64,000 bases of DNA from Candidatus Rhodobacter oscarellae (GTDB taxonomy: Bacteria; Pseudomonadota; Alphaproteobacteria; Rhodobacterales; Rhodobacteraceae). The notes under the pieces are model-generated. The model did no database searches and was not told the origin of the DNA. It was given only the letters and a program-made list of their open reading frames with translations. Shown here piece by piece: positions 56,749 through 64,000 of the stretch; within the stretch, counting starts at the first letter, position 1; each line of letters starts with the position of its first letter. The DNA lies in contig NZ_LFTY01000002.1 in NCBI RefSeq assembly GCF_001078595.1, forward strand, positions 854,124 to 918,123, in the 5' to 3' direction. Made by a program: the position numbers and the translations under genes.

Positions 56749-57099
56749 ATGGCATTTTTGATCAACAACGCTTGGGGAAACGACGACCTGGAAAAAGCAA
56801 CCGTCGCATTCATAGTTGCCAACGCCGCAGCCGGAAAAGGCGCCGCGCGGATCTTTCTGGCAAACGCGGCTTTGAACCTCGCCGTCAACGGCAAGGCCGA
56901 CGCCTGGCAAGCCGAGGGCTACGCGCCGATCATGGAACTGATCAACGGTTTCGTTGAAAAGGGCGGCGTTATCTGGGTCTGCAAGGCATGCGCCGATGTC
57001 AAAGGCATCTCGCAAGACGACCTGATTGACGGCGCAGAAATCGGTGGCGCCGGCCACACTATGGGCTTCCTCGAAGACGGTGGGCAGGTGCTGATGTAA
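56749..57099 (+). CDS. DsrE-family sulfur-relay protein
   Basis: 116 aa. An alpha/beta DsrE-like fold with the cysteine pair WVCKACADVKGI near residue 84, the site used by DsrE/TusD-type proteins to carry persulfide sulfur. The sequence FIVANAAAGKGAARIFLANAALN near the N-terminus fits the family's first strands and helix. An excellent ribosome-binding site (TTAGGAGAAAAACA) suggests strong expression. It likely accepts sulfur from the desulfurase upstream. Confidence 0.85.
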   Translation: MAFLINNAWGNDDLEKATVAFIVANAAAGKGAARIFLANAALNLAVNGKADAWQAEGYAPIMELINGFVEKGGVIWVCKACADVKGISQDDLIDGAEIGGAGHTMGFLEDGGQVLM

Positions 57100-57120
57100 A
57101 ATCGCTCAATTCACTCAGCT

Positions 57121-57157
57121 CTGAGGCCAGATCATGCTTTGTGTGGTCTGGCCTCAG
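57121..57157 (+). terminator. Stem-loop after the DsrE-like gene
   Basis: CTGAGGCCAGA (57121-57131) pairs perfectly with TCTGGCCTCAG (57147-57157). No T-run follows, so it is a weak terminator or an mRNA 3'-end stabiliser. Confidence 0.6.
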
Positions 57158-57242
57158 AACAACACCCCTCTTCAAAAGGCAGGAGGGTGCTGTCAGATTA
57201 AACCAGCTTGAGGCGTCGGACGCGAATTTGTCGCGTCGTCGG

Positions 57243-57353
57243 ATGACAAAGCGCTCCCCACTCCGATACTTCAAAACCAGCCCAGAAATCATTCGGCTTG
57301 CGGTGATGATGTATGTTCGGTTGCCATTGTCACTTCGCAATGTTGAAGACCTT
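57243..57353 (+). pseudogene. IS6-family transposase N-terminal fragment
   Basis: MTKRSPLRYFKTSPEIIRLA then VMMYVRLPLSLRNVEDL is the conserved opening of IS6/IS26-type transposases; the frame then runs into unrelated sequence. Only ~37 codons remain. It lies between the DsrE-like and racemase-like genes and ends 18 bp before the latter's ATG. Confidence 0.7.
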
Positions 57354-57370
57354 GGGAAAGGAACCATGCC

Positions 57371-58015
57371 ATGCATATTGGATTGATCGGCGGGATCGGA
57401 CCGGCAGCGACCCTGTCATACTACGACAAGCTTGTGCGTTCCTTTCAACGCGCGGAACGACCGCTGTCCCTGACCATCGCACATGCTGACATCAAAGTTC
57501 TGCTGGCCAATGCAACAGTCGACAACCGAGCCGTGCAAGGTGCCGTCTTGGCCGACCACGCTGACCGGCTAGGCGCGGCAGGATGCGACGTTGTGACGAT
57601 CTCGGTGCTCACTGGGCACTTCTGCTTCCAAGAGGCGCAGAGTTTGACCTCGGTCCAACTGGTCAGCGCAATCGACCCGATTGATCGATTTTGTGAGGCT
57701 CAAGGCCTGAAGACCATCGGTCTGTTGGGCAGCCTATCCGTGATGGCAACACACCTTTACGGCCAACTTGGTGCGACAAGGACTGTCGTTCCCGAAGACT
57801 TCGACCAGGTCGGAATGACCTACATTGAAATGGCAATGTCTGGGCAGTATTCAGATGCCGCGCGAACGCTTTTCATCGAAGAGGGACGCAAGCTTTGCAC
57901 TGAACAAGAGGCGGATGCCGTGCTGATGGCAGGCACTGATCTAGGCCTTGCCTTCAGCGGAATTGATCCAGATTATCGCGTCCTTGATGCTGTGGTCGAC
58001 CTGGTACAGAGATGA
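57371..58015 (+). CDS. Aspartate/glutamate racemase-fold protein lacking catalytic cysteines
   Basis: 214 aa with the family opening MHIGLIGGIGPAATLSYYDKL. Active racemases use two Cys (CNTAH and GCTE). Here the first site reads VLTGHFC (Val-Leu at CN) and the second MAGTDL (Ala-Gly at GC), so neither nucleophile is present; a displaced Cys follows the first His. It is thus unlikely to racemise by the classical mechanism. The ATG is at 57371, and its stop overlaps the next gene by ATGA. It may be a binding protein or act on a new substrate. Confidence 0.82.
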   Translation: MHIGLIGGIGPAATLSYYDKLVRSFQRAERPLSLTIAHADIKVLLANATVDNRAVQGAVLADHADRLGAAGCDVVTISVLTGHFCFQEAQSLTSVQLVSAIDPIDRFCEAQGLKTIGLLGSLSVMATHLYGQLGATRTVVPEDFDQVGMTYIEMAMSGQYSDAARTLFIEEGRKLCTEQEADAVLMAGTDLGLAFSGIDPDYRVLDAVVDLVQR

Positions 58016-59259
58016 CACGGATCAACATGATCCAAGCGACCACGATCATCATCGGCGCGGGCCAATGCGGTCTTGCCGCCAGCGCTGCGCTAGAGGCACG
58101 CGGCATTGACAATATCGTGCTCGAACGCGGCCAGATTGCGAACAGTTGGCGCACCGAGCGATGGGACAGCCTGCGTATGCTGACGCCCAATTGGATGAAC
58201 ACCGTGAACGGTGAAAGGTACGTCGGCACTGATCCCGACGGGTTCATGACGGTTGCGGAATTACTATCAGAATTTGACAGCGCTGCTCAAAACCTCTCGG
58301 GCTCCATTTGGACGGACACCGAGGTCACGCGCCTGTCGCAGGACACCGAAGGCTTCAAAGCGGAGACCACCAGTGGAACCTTCCGATCTCAAAATGTCAT
58401 TCTTGCCAACGGCGCGTTCGCCAAACCGCATATACCGACCTATGCGGTAGAAATCCCTGACAGGATCGCGCAATTCAACACTCAAACCTACAAGCGCGCA
58501 GATGACATTCCCAAAGGGCGCGTTTTGGTCATCGGCGCTTCCGCCTCAGGCGCGCAGATCGCAAACGAGCTCGCGAAGGCCGGACGGTCCGTGACCCTGT
58601 CGGCGGGACGTCACTTCAGGTTGCCACGCAGCTATCGCGGTCGCGATATCCTTTATTGGTTGACAGAAACCGGAATGTTGGATCGCCACTATACCAGCTT
58701 CGAAAATCTGCAAGCTGTGCGTCACGAGCCTTCGTTTCAACTGGTCGCGGGAGAGCAACTGGACATTAACACGCTGCAACGCGACGGTGTGCAGATTGTC
58801 GGACGTGTTGCAGGTATACAGGACGGCCTGATTGAATTGGACAACAATCGAGAGAAGGACTGCAGCACGTCGGACTCGGATCTTTTCGCGCTTCTGGCCG
58901 AGATTGATCGGTTCATTGAAGAAACAGATCACGACTGCCTTGCAATATCGCCCACTGCACCCGACCCAATACAGTTTTCGAGCCCTTCACTTGGCGTCTT
59001 CGATCTCAACACCGGTGAATTCGGGACGGTCATCTGGGCCAGCGGCCTCAAGCCAGATTATTCTTGGCTAGACTTACCTGTATTCGACGAGCACGGCACG
59101 CTCGTGCATGACGGTGGGTATGTCTTGCCCGGACTTTACGCACTTGGCCTGCCGTCAATGATCCGCCCTAGCTCGACATTCATTGGTGGCGCAATGAAGG
59201 ATGCCAACGAAATTGCAGATCACTTGCTCCGACAAACGAGTGGGCTTCGAGGTGTTTGA
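58012..59259 (+). CDS. FAD/NAD(P)-dependent oxidoreductase, flavin-monooxygenase-like
   Basis: 415 aa. FAD-binding GxGxxG motif IIGAGQCGLAAS near the N-terminus, the WRTERWDSLRMLTPNW stretch typical of CzcO/FMO-type proteins, a second Rossmann motif VIGASASGAQIANEL (residues ~178-192) for NAD(P)H, and the late ATG-like motif WASGLKPDYSW. Flavin monooxygenases of this class often oxidise sulfur or nitrogen nucleophiles, which suits a sulfur cluster. Coupled to the racemase-like gene by ATGA. Confidence 0.87.
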   Translation: MTRINMIQATTIIIGAGQCGLAASAALEARGIDNIVLERGQIANSWRTERWDSLRMLTPNWMNTVNGERYVGTDPDGFMTVAELLSEFDSAAQNLSGSIWTDTEVTRLSQDTEGFKAETTSGTFRSQNVILANGAFAKPHIPTYAVEIPDRIAQFNTQTYKRADDIPKGRVLVIGASASGAQIANELAKAGRSVTLSAGRHFRLPRSYRGRDILYWLTETGMLDRHYTSFENLQAVRHEPSFQLVAGEQLDINTLQRDGVQIVGRVAGIQDGLIELDNNREKDCSTSDSDLFALLAEIDRFIEETDHDCLAISPTAPDPIQFSSPSLGVFDLNTGEFGTVIWASGLKPDYSWLDLPVFDEHGTLVHDGGYVLPGLYALGLPSMIRPSSTFIGGAMKDANEIADHLLRQTSGLRGV

Positions 59260-59375
59260 CCATCGCCTGGCAGCATGTCTCTGTAGCGAAACAGGTGGAA
59301 TCTCTAAACAATGGCGATGTTAGGTTCAACGGATCTTAAAGCCACCCGTTGTCCGGCGTTAAGTCGTTGAAAATC

Positions 59376-59452
59376 TGGTAGGCCCGGCAGGACTTGAACC
59401 CGCAACCAAAGCGTTATGAGCGCTCTGCTCTAACCAATTGAGCTACAGGCCC
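59376..59452 (-). tRNA. tRNA with CAU anticodon, probably tRNA-Ile2
   Basis: The reverse strand gives GGGCCTGTAGCTCAATTGG... with a complete cloverleaf: acceptor GGGCCTG/CGGGCCT, D-arm, anticodon stem AGCG/CGCT with loop CTCATAA (anticodon CAT), T-arm GCGGG/CCTGC and an encoded CCA. The body resembles alphaproteobacterial tRNA-Ile(CAU), which lysidine modification converts to read AUA, more than elongator tRNA-Met, which in this group begins GGCGGGG. The call between Ile2 and Met is by resemblance. Confidence 0.9.
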
Positions 59453-59506
59453 GCCTGAATCGCATAGCTATCAGAAATTACGAGGCCGTCAATCGCTGCG
59501 GAATTG

Positions 59507-60148
59507 TCAGCGCCAATAGGGTGCGCGCCAGCCGGCGCGGCGGGCCTCGGCCTCGTTGCAGAACCAGCGCTCTCCTTTGGCGGTATTGATCCGCGTGCGC
59601 GAATACCACGGCGACCAGGGCGCGTGGTAAATGCGGCCATTCTTAGAGATGTTGCCTTTGATGGGGCAGCCCTCGGGGGCATCGTCAGCGCGCGCCGCCG
59701 CCGACCAACGCTCGGCGCGGAAATCCCAGGCGGTCTGATAATCCCCGGACCAGATGCCGAGTTTGCGGGACTTGGCGTCCAATTGCTGCTGGGCGTAGGC
59801 GTCCGAGAAGCGCAGGAAGGCCCAGGCCACGCCGCGTTCGACCAGCAGCTTGCCGATGTCCTCGCCGTTGACAACGCAGGTCGAGATGGCGCGCCCATAA
59901 GCGTCACGCCCGTGGATCACGCAGTCGACCCGGGCGCCGGTCAACAGCTCGGCCAGGGCGTCGGTCGCGGCCTTGCCGCAGGCCCACTTGCCGCATTTCT
60001 GCCCGTGCTCGGGGGCGTCTATGCCGTTGATGCGGTGGATCTCGCCGCGCATCTCGAAGGTATCACCGTCGATGACGCGCAGGTCTTGGGCCCCGGCCGG
60101 GCCAGCGGACCAGCACGCAAGAGCTGCAAGCACAAGAATCAATCGCAT
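59507..60148 (-). CDS. Exported staphylococcal-nuclease-like (SNase) protein
   Basis: 213 aa. Signal peptide MRLILVLAALACWSAGPAGAQ, then the SNase (OB-fold) domain with VIDGDTFEM, RINGIDAPEHGQKCG, YGRAISTC and VERGVAWAF. The catalytic Arg/Asp/Glu set is largely visible. A C-terminal module with GRIYHAPWSPWYSRT and RWFCNEAEARRAGWR is common in proteobacterial nuclease homologues. It is divergent from purM. Likely a periplasmic or secreted nuclease. Confidence 0.9.
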   Translation of the reverse strand: MRLILVLAALACWSAGPAGAQDLRVIDGDTFEMRGEIHRINGIDAPEHGQKCGKWACGKAATDALAELLTGARVDCVIHGRDAYGRAISTCVVNGEDIGKLLVERGVAWAFLRFSDAYAQQQLDAKSRKLGIWSGDYQTAWDFRAERWSAAARADDAPEGCPIKGNISKNGRIYHAPWSPWYSRTRINTAKGERWFCNEAEARRAGWRAPYWR

Positions 60149-60285
60149 AGGGGCAATGGTACAGGAGAATCGGCCTGGATTTTAATCATTTGTTAACCTT
60201 GGTTAAGACGCGACCCGCCGCCCGTGCCGCATAGACACGCGCGCCGCCTTCCGATATCGGGGCGCAACCAAGCCGGAGGCGATCC

Positions 60286-61335
60286 ATGAGCGAGCAGAAA
60301 AACGGGCTGACCTATGCACAGGCGGGCGTCGATATCGACGCCGGAAACGCCCTGGTGGAGCGGATAAAGCCCGCCGCCAAGCGCACCAACCGGGCCGGCG
60401 TTATGGCCGGGCTGGGCGGCTTTGGCGGGCTCTTTGATCTGAAGGCCGCCGGTTATGACGACCCCGTGCTGGTCGCCGCCACCGATGGGGTGGGCACCAA
60501 GCTGCGCATCGCCATCGACACTGGCTATTTCGACACCGTGGGCATCGACCTGGTGGCGATGTGCGTCAACGACCTGGTCTGCCAGGGCGCCGAGCCGCTG
60601 TTTTTCCTCGATTACTTCGCCACGGGCGCGCTGGACGTGGACGCCGCGGCGCGGGTCATCGAGGGGATCGCTGAGGGCTGCGTGGCCTCTGGATGCGCGC
60701 TGATCGGCGGTGAGACCGCCGAGATGCCTGGCATGTATGAGGCGGGGGATTTCGATCTGGCGGGCTTTGCGGTGGGCGCGATGGAGCGCGGCACGGCGCT
60801 GCCGGTGGGCGTGGCCGAGGGCGATATTCTGTTGGGGCTGGGCTCTAACGGCGTGCATTCCAACGGCTATTCGCTGGTGCGCAAGATCGTCGAGGTCGCG
60901 GGGCTCGACTGGGACGCAGATTGCCCCTGGGGCGAGGCGACGCTGGGCGCCGCCCTGCTGGCGCCGACGCGGCTTTACGTGAAACCCGCGCTGGCGGCGA
61001 TCGCGGCGGGCGGCGTGCATGGGCTTGCCCATATCACCGGCGGCGGGCTGACCGAGAACCTGCCGCGGGTCTTGCCAGAGGGGCTGTCGATATGCGTCGA
61101 CCTGAGCGCCTGGGAGCTGCCGCCGGTGTTCCGCTGGCTGGCCGGGCAGGGCGGGCTTGCCGATGCGGAGCTGCTGAAGACCTTCAACGCCGGGATCGGC
61201 ATGGTCGTGGTGGTGGCGCCGGAGGCCGCAGAGGCCGTCGCGCATGCGCTGCGCGAGGCCGGCGAAAGCGTTGTCCCCCTGGGCCGCGTCGAGGCTGGGC
61301 AGGGCGGCGTGCGCTTCGAGGGCGCGCTGCTGTGA
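60286..61335 (+). CDS. purM: Phosphoribosylformylglycinamidine cyclo-ligase (AIR synthetase)
   Basis: 349 aa. Family motifs in order: [69 protein letters not shown] and [18 protein letters not shown]. It catalyses the ATP-dependent ring closure giving AIR in purine biosynthesis. The stop overlaps the purN GTG start (GTGA), so the two are translationally coupled. Confidence 0.98.
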   Translation: MSEQKNGLTYAQAGVDIDAGNALVERIKPAAKRTNRAGVMAGLGGFGGLFDLKAAGYDDPVLVAATDGVGTKLRIAIDTGYFDTVGIDLVAMCVNDLVCQGAEPLFFLDYFATGALDVDAAARVIEGIAEGCVASGCALIGGETAEMPGMYEAGDFDLAGFAVGAMERGTALPVGVAEGDILLGLGSNGVHSNGYSLVRKIVEVAGLDWDADCPWGEATLGAALLAPTRLYVKPALAAIAAGGVHGLAHITGGGLTENLPRVLPEGLSICVDLSAWELPPVFRWLAGQGGLADAELLKTFNAGIGMVVVVAPEAAEAVAHALREAGESVVPLGRVEAGQGGVRFEGALL

Positions 61336-61928
61336 CCAAGCGGGTCGCGATCTTTGTGTCGGGCGGCGGCTCGAACATGGAGGCCCTGCTGGACGACATG
61401 GCAAAGCCGGGCCACGCCGCCGTGCCGGCGGTGGTGGTGTCGAACAACCCCAGCGCGGGCGGGCTGGCCAAGGCCGCCGCGCGGGGGGTGGCAACAGAGG
61501 TCGTGGACCATCGCCCCTTCGGCGGGGATCGGCCCGCGTTCGAGGCCGCCTTGCTTGCACAGCTAGAGCCCCACGCGCCGGACATCTACTGCCTCGCGGG
61601 GTTCATGCGCGTGCTCACCGAGGGGTTCGTCCGCCAATTCTCGGGCCGGATGATCAATATCCACCCCTCGCTTCTGCCGCTCTATCGCGGGTTGCGCACC
61701 CATGCGCGGGCCTTGGAAGCGGGCGACGCGGAGCATGGCTGCACCGTGCATCTGGTCACGCCAGAGCTGGACGAGGGCCCCATTCTGGGCCAGTCCCGCA
61801 TTCCGGTTGAACCCGGGGATACCGACGAAATTCTGGCCGCCCGGGTGCTGCGGCAGGAGCACATCCTGTACCCCGCGGTGCTGCGCCGTTTCGCGGTGGG
61901 CGACCACACGCCGATTTTCCTGCCCTAA
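61332..61928 (+). CDS. purN: Phosphoribosylglycinamide formyltransferase
   Basis: 198 aa. [17 protein letters not shown] opens the GART fold; the active-site strand reads [18 protein letters not shown] (Asn, His) and the folate/Asp loop [19 protein letters not shown]. It transfers a formyl group from 10-formyl-THF to GAR. Start is GTG at 61332 inside the purM stop. Confidence 0.97.
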   Translation: MTKRVAIFVSGGGSNMEALLDDMAKPGHAAVPAVVVSNNPSAGGLAKAAARGVATEVVDHRPFGGDRPAFEAALLAQLEPHAPDIYCLAGFMRVLTEGFVRQFSGRMINIHPSLLPLYRGLRTHARALEAGDAEHGCTVHLVTPELDEGPILGQSRIPVEPGDTDEILAARVLRQEHILYPAVLRRFAVGDHTPIFLP

Positions 61929-61997
61929 GGCTTCCCATTCTCCGCAATTTTGCCTATAGCGGCTGGTACTTTAGGCCCTTTCGGTCATGGCGGCGGA

Positions 61998-63152
61998 ATG
62001 AAAACACTCAAATCAACTGAAGAGCTTGCCGAGTTCTGTGCCCGTGCCAAGGACGGGCCCTATGTGACGATTGACACCGAATTCCTGCGGGAGCGCACCT
62101 ATTACTCCAAGTTGTGCCTGGTGCAGCTGGCGCTGCCCGGTGACGACGGCGAGGCCGTGCTGCTGGATCCGCTGGTCGAGGGGCTGTCCCTGGCGCCGCT
62201 TTACGAGCTGCTGGTGGCGCCCGGCGTGGTCAAGGTGTTCCACGCCGCGCGCCAGGACCTCGAGATCTTCTTTATCGAAGGCGGGGTGATCCCCGAGCCT
62301 CTGTTTGACACCCAGGTCGCGGCGATGGTCTGCGGCTTTGGCGAGCAGGTGGGCTACGAGACCCTGGTGCGCAAGATCGCGCGGCAACCGCTTGATAAGA
62401 CGTCGCGTTTCACCGATTGGTCGCGCCGCCCGCTGACCGATGCGCAAAAGACCTACGCCCTGGCGGACGTCACCCATCTGCGGGTGATCTACGAGGCGCT
62501 GGCCAAGCAATTGGCCGAGTCCGGCCGCACCCCATGGGTCGAGGAAGAGATGCAGGTCCTGCGCACGCCCGAGACCTATGTGGTCACCCCCGAAGAGGCC
62601 TGGCGGCGCATCAAGACCCGCACGAACTCTGCCAAGTTCATGAGCATGGTGCAGCATCTCGCCGAGTTCCGCGAGCGCTACGCGCAGACCAAAAACGTGC
62701 CGCGCAACCGGGTGTTCAAGGATGATGCGCTGCTAGAGCTGGCCTCGACCAAGCCCAAGTCGCATCAGGACCTGGGCCGCTCGCGCCTGCTGCTGCGCGA
62801 GGCGCGGCGCGGCGATATCGCTGACGGCATCCTGGCGGCGGTGGCCGCCGCGGCGAGCGCGCCGCCCCAGAAGCTGCCAAGATCGTCACGCCCGGCGGAT
62901 AACGCGCCGGTGAACCCGGCGCTGGCCGACCTTTTGCGGGTGCTGCTGAAGGCCAAGGCCGAGAATGTGGGCGTGGCGCAAAAGCTTATCGCCACGGCCT
63001 CGGACCTGGACGCCATCGCCGGCGGCGAGCGCGACGGGTTGGCACTGACCGGCTGGCGGCGCGATGTGTTCGGCGCGGACGCGCTGCGGCTGTGCAATGG
63101 CGAGGTCGGCCTGGCGGTCAAAGGCGAAAAGGTCGACGTGATCGAGCTTTAA
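61998..63152 (+). CDS. rnd: Ribonuclease D
   Basis: 384 aa. DEDDy exonuclease motifs: YVTIDTEFLRERTYYSKLC (Asp-Glu), VKVFHAARQDLEIF, and YALADVTHLRVIYEAL. A C-terminal HRDC domain (~residues 210-290, RTNSAKFMSMVQHLAEFRE) follows, then a variable tail. It trims tRNA 3' ends. ATG at 61998 gives the usual N-terminus; the upstream in-frame ATG at 61950 is less likely. Confidence 0.95.
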   Translation: MKTLKSTEELAEFCARAKDGPYVTIDTEFLRERTYYSKLCLVQLALPGDDGEAVLLDPLVEGLSLAPLYELLVAPGVVKVFHAARQDLEIFFIEGGVIPEPLFDTQVAAMVCGFGEQVGYETLVRKIARQPLDKTSRFTDWSRRPLTDAQKTYALADVTHLRVIYEALAKQLAESGRTPWVEEEMQVLRTPETYVVTPEEAWRRIKTRTNSAKFMSMVQHLAEFRERYAQTKNVPRNRVFKDDALLELASTKPKSHQDLGRSRLLLREARRGDIADGILAAVAAAASAPPQKLPRSSRPADNAPVNPALADLLRVLLKAKAENVGVAQKLIATASDLDAIAGGERDGLALTGWRRDVFGADALRLCNGEVGLAVKGEKVDVIEL

Positions 63153-63228
63153 CCCAGACCGCCGCTACGCGGGTGTCTGGGGCGCGCCCAAGGCCCGGCC
63201 CAATCCTTCCAAACGTACATGCGAGAGC

Positions 63229-63259
63229 GAAAAACCCCGCCCGGGTGAGGGGCGGGGTT
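63229..63259 (-). terminator. Intrinsic terminator for the outer-membrane protein gene
   Basis: AACCCCGCC (63233-63241) pairs perfectly with GGCGGGGTT (63251-63259). Read on the reverse strand, the stem is followed by TTTTT, so it terminates the minus-strand gene ending at 63308. It may also limit read-through from RNase D. Confidence 0.8.
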
Positions 63260-63307
63260 CGGTACGACGGGCGCTATCGGAAAGGCCCTACGTTTCGTAG
63301 GCTGGGC

Positions 63308-64000
63308 TCAGAAGTTAAAGCCAATCTTCATCCCAACGCTAACCGCAGAGTTGTCGGTAAAATTGGCCCGAGCCGTGTCCGGAGTGCCGGTTTCGGGGCG
63401 GGCGTCGCCAAGCTTCGTATAGCGAACACCGCCAGAGATCGTCACGGCTTCGGTCTTGTATTGCGCCCCAAGGCCGATGGACCAATTTCCGTTCGACGGC
63501 GCGAGCGGCGAGACCAAATCATCAGTGCCCTCCGGCTCGTAGCCCACGCTGGCCGACACAGAGAACTGCTCGTTAATCTTGCGACCGACACCGACTGTGT
63601 AATTGAAAGAATCCTCAATGTCGCTGATGGAGGAGCCGGGGATCGTGGGGTCCACAGCGGCGTCAAAGCCCGTCGGTGAGATCTTAAGGTCCGACCATTT
63701 GGCGTATCGGACGGACCCGAACAGAAGGGTGTTCTCGTTGATGCCGGTCTGCACATCGAGGTTGATCGATGCCGGAGAAGTCACCGTCGTCGTCCCAGCA
63801 ATCGTCGGGGGGAGTGGCGGTGACGGGAGGTTGGTTTCTACAAACGGCAAGTCGTGGTCGATCTTGGAGTTGTACGTCACGGCCACGCGCAGGGCGTATT
63901 CCGGGATCTCATAGGCGGCCCCGACGAGGAAGCCGGTTCCAGAGCCTTTGCTAAGGGCCACGTTGTAGCCGCTCAGGCCACCATAGGCGAGACCCGAGAG
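63308..64000 (-). CDS. FadL/OmpP1-type outer-membrane protein, C-terminal part
   Basis: 230 codons to the right window edge; the frame is open through 64000, so the 5' end is missing. Amphipathic beta-strands alternate with loops (YALRVAVTYNSKIDHDL; ENTLLFGSVRYAKWSD; SFNYTVGVGRKINEQFSVSA; SIGLGAQYKT; AVSVGMKIGFNF) and the chain ends in Phe, the outer-membrane insertion signal. The pattern fits the FadL family of long-chain fatty-acid or hydrophobic-compound channels. Confidence 0.8.
   Translation of the reverse strand, partial: LSGLAYGGLSGYNVALSKGSGTGFLVGAAYEIPEYALRVAVTYNSKIDHDLPFVETNLPSPPLPPTIAGTTTVTSPASINLDVQTGINENTLLFGSVRYAKWSDLKISPTGFDAAVDPTIPGSSISDIEDSFNYTVGVGRKINEQFSVSASVGYEPEGTDDLVSPLAPSNGNWSIGLGAQYKTEAVTISGGVRYTKLGDARPETGTPDTARANFTDNSAVSVGMKIGFNF

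Noticed and set aside
57141-57386. 81-codon ORF as a real gene
   Set aside because: Its middle is an IS6 transposase opening and the rest is unrelated intergenic sequence, so it is listed as a remnant.
26811-59386. Shared TAGGCCCG at the island edge and at the tRNA 3' end as att sites
   Set aside because: Eight bases are expected by chance at this scale, and no integrase gene was found.

Overview
The window looks like a chromosome segment from a marine-type alphaproteobacterium of the Rhodobacteraceae (Roseobacter group). The basis is a GC-rich coding style on both flanks, an iscR-led SUF operon preceded by a TTAGAACGGTTCTAA palindrome resembling the Iron-Rhodo-box, an IscR without the usual three-Cys ligand set, and IS remnants of types common in that family. 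Identification is by motif reading only; no database search was run.

Layout. (1) 1-2500: 5' end of typA, an Lrp/AsnC regulator divergent from a DUF6356 protein and a class II glutamine amidotransferase, then a convergent alpha/beta hydrolase. (2) 2569-12877: the SUF iron-sulfur assembly operon (iscR, cysteine desulfurase, sufB, sufC, sufD, sufS). It carries passengers: a small membrane protein and two FkbM methyltransferases flanking a tiny membrane protein between sufB and sufC, and two membrane proteins between sufD and sufS. A 63-bp tandem repeat lies between iscR and the first desulfurase. (3) 13481-26645: a pectin/rhamnogalacturonan-type sugar module with an 802-aa probable carbohydrate-active protein, a GH105 unsaturated-uronyl hydrolase, a LacI repressor, a complete peptide/oligosaccharide-type ABC importer, a HAD-fusion protein and a GH28 enzyme.

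(4) 26650-28170: a graveyard of at least four different broken transposases plus the 3' stump of another gene. (5) 28222-48846: the most unusual part, visibly lower in GC. Nine large genes form four abutting transcription units: a signal-peptide vWA protein; an operon of a 1138-aa tubulin/FtsZ-like protein, two membrane proteins of unknown family and a membrane-anchored vWA protein (ATGA overlaps); a membrane coiled-coil protein with an unknown 709-aa partner; and a P-loop GTPase translationally coupled to a 290-aa protein that may be cut short by an IS element. I infer one envelope-spanning, nucleotide-driven machine, possibly a conflict or defence system, which I cannot match to a named system. 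(6) 48912-49835: a decayed IS3-type transposase closes the island.

(7) 50000-59259: a sulfur-metabolism cluster. A SARP/BTAD-TPR regulator is divergent from a small membrane protein, a cysteine synthase-glutaredoxin fusion, a PLP decarboxylase, a cysteine desulfurase, a DsrE-type sulfur-relay protein, a racemase-fold protein lacking both catalytic cysteines and a flavin monooxygenase-like enzyme. TCACG direct repeats with 11-12 bp spacing precede both transcription units and are candidate operators. (8) 59376-64000: core genome again, with a CAU-anticodon tRNA (probably Ile2), a secreted nuclease, purM-purN, RNase D and the 3' part of a FadL-type outer-membrane protein.
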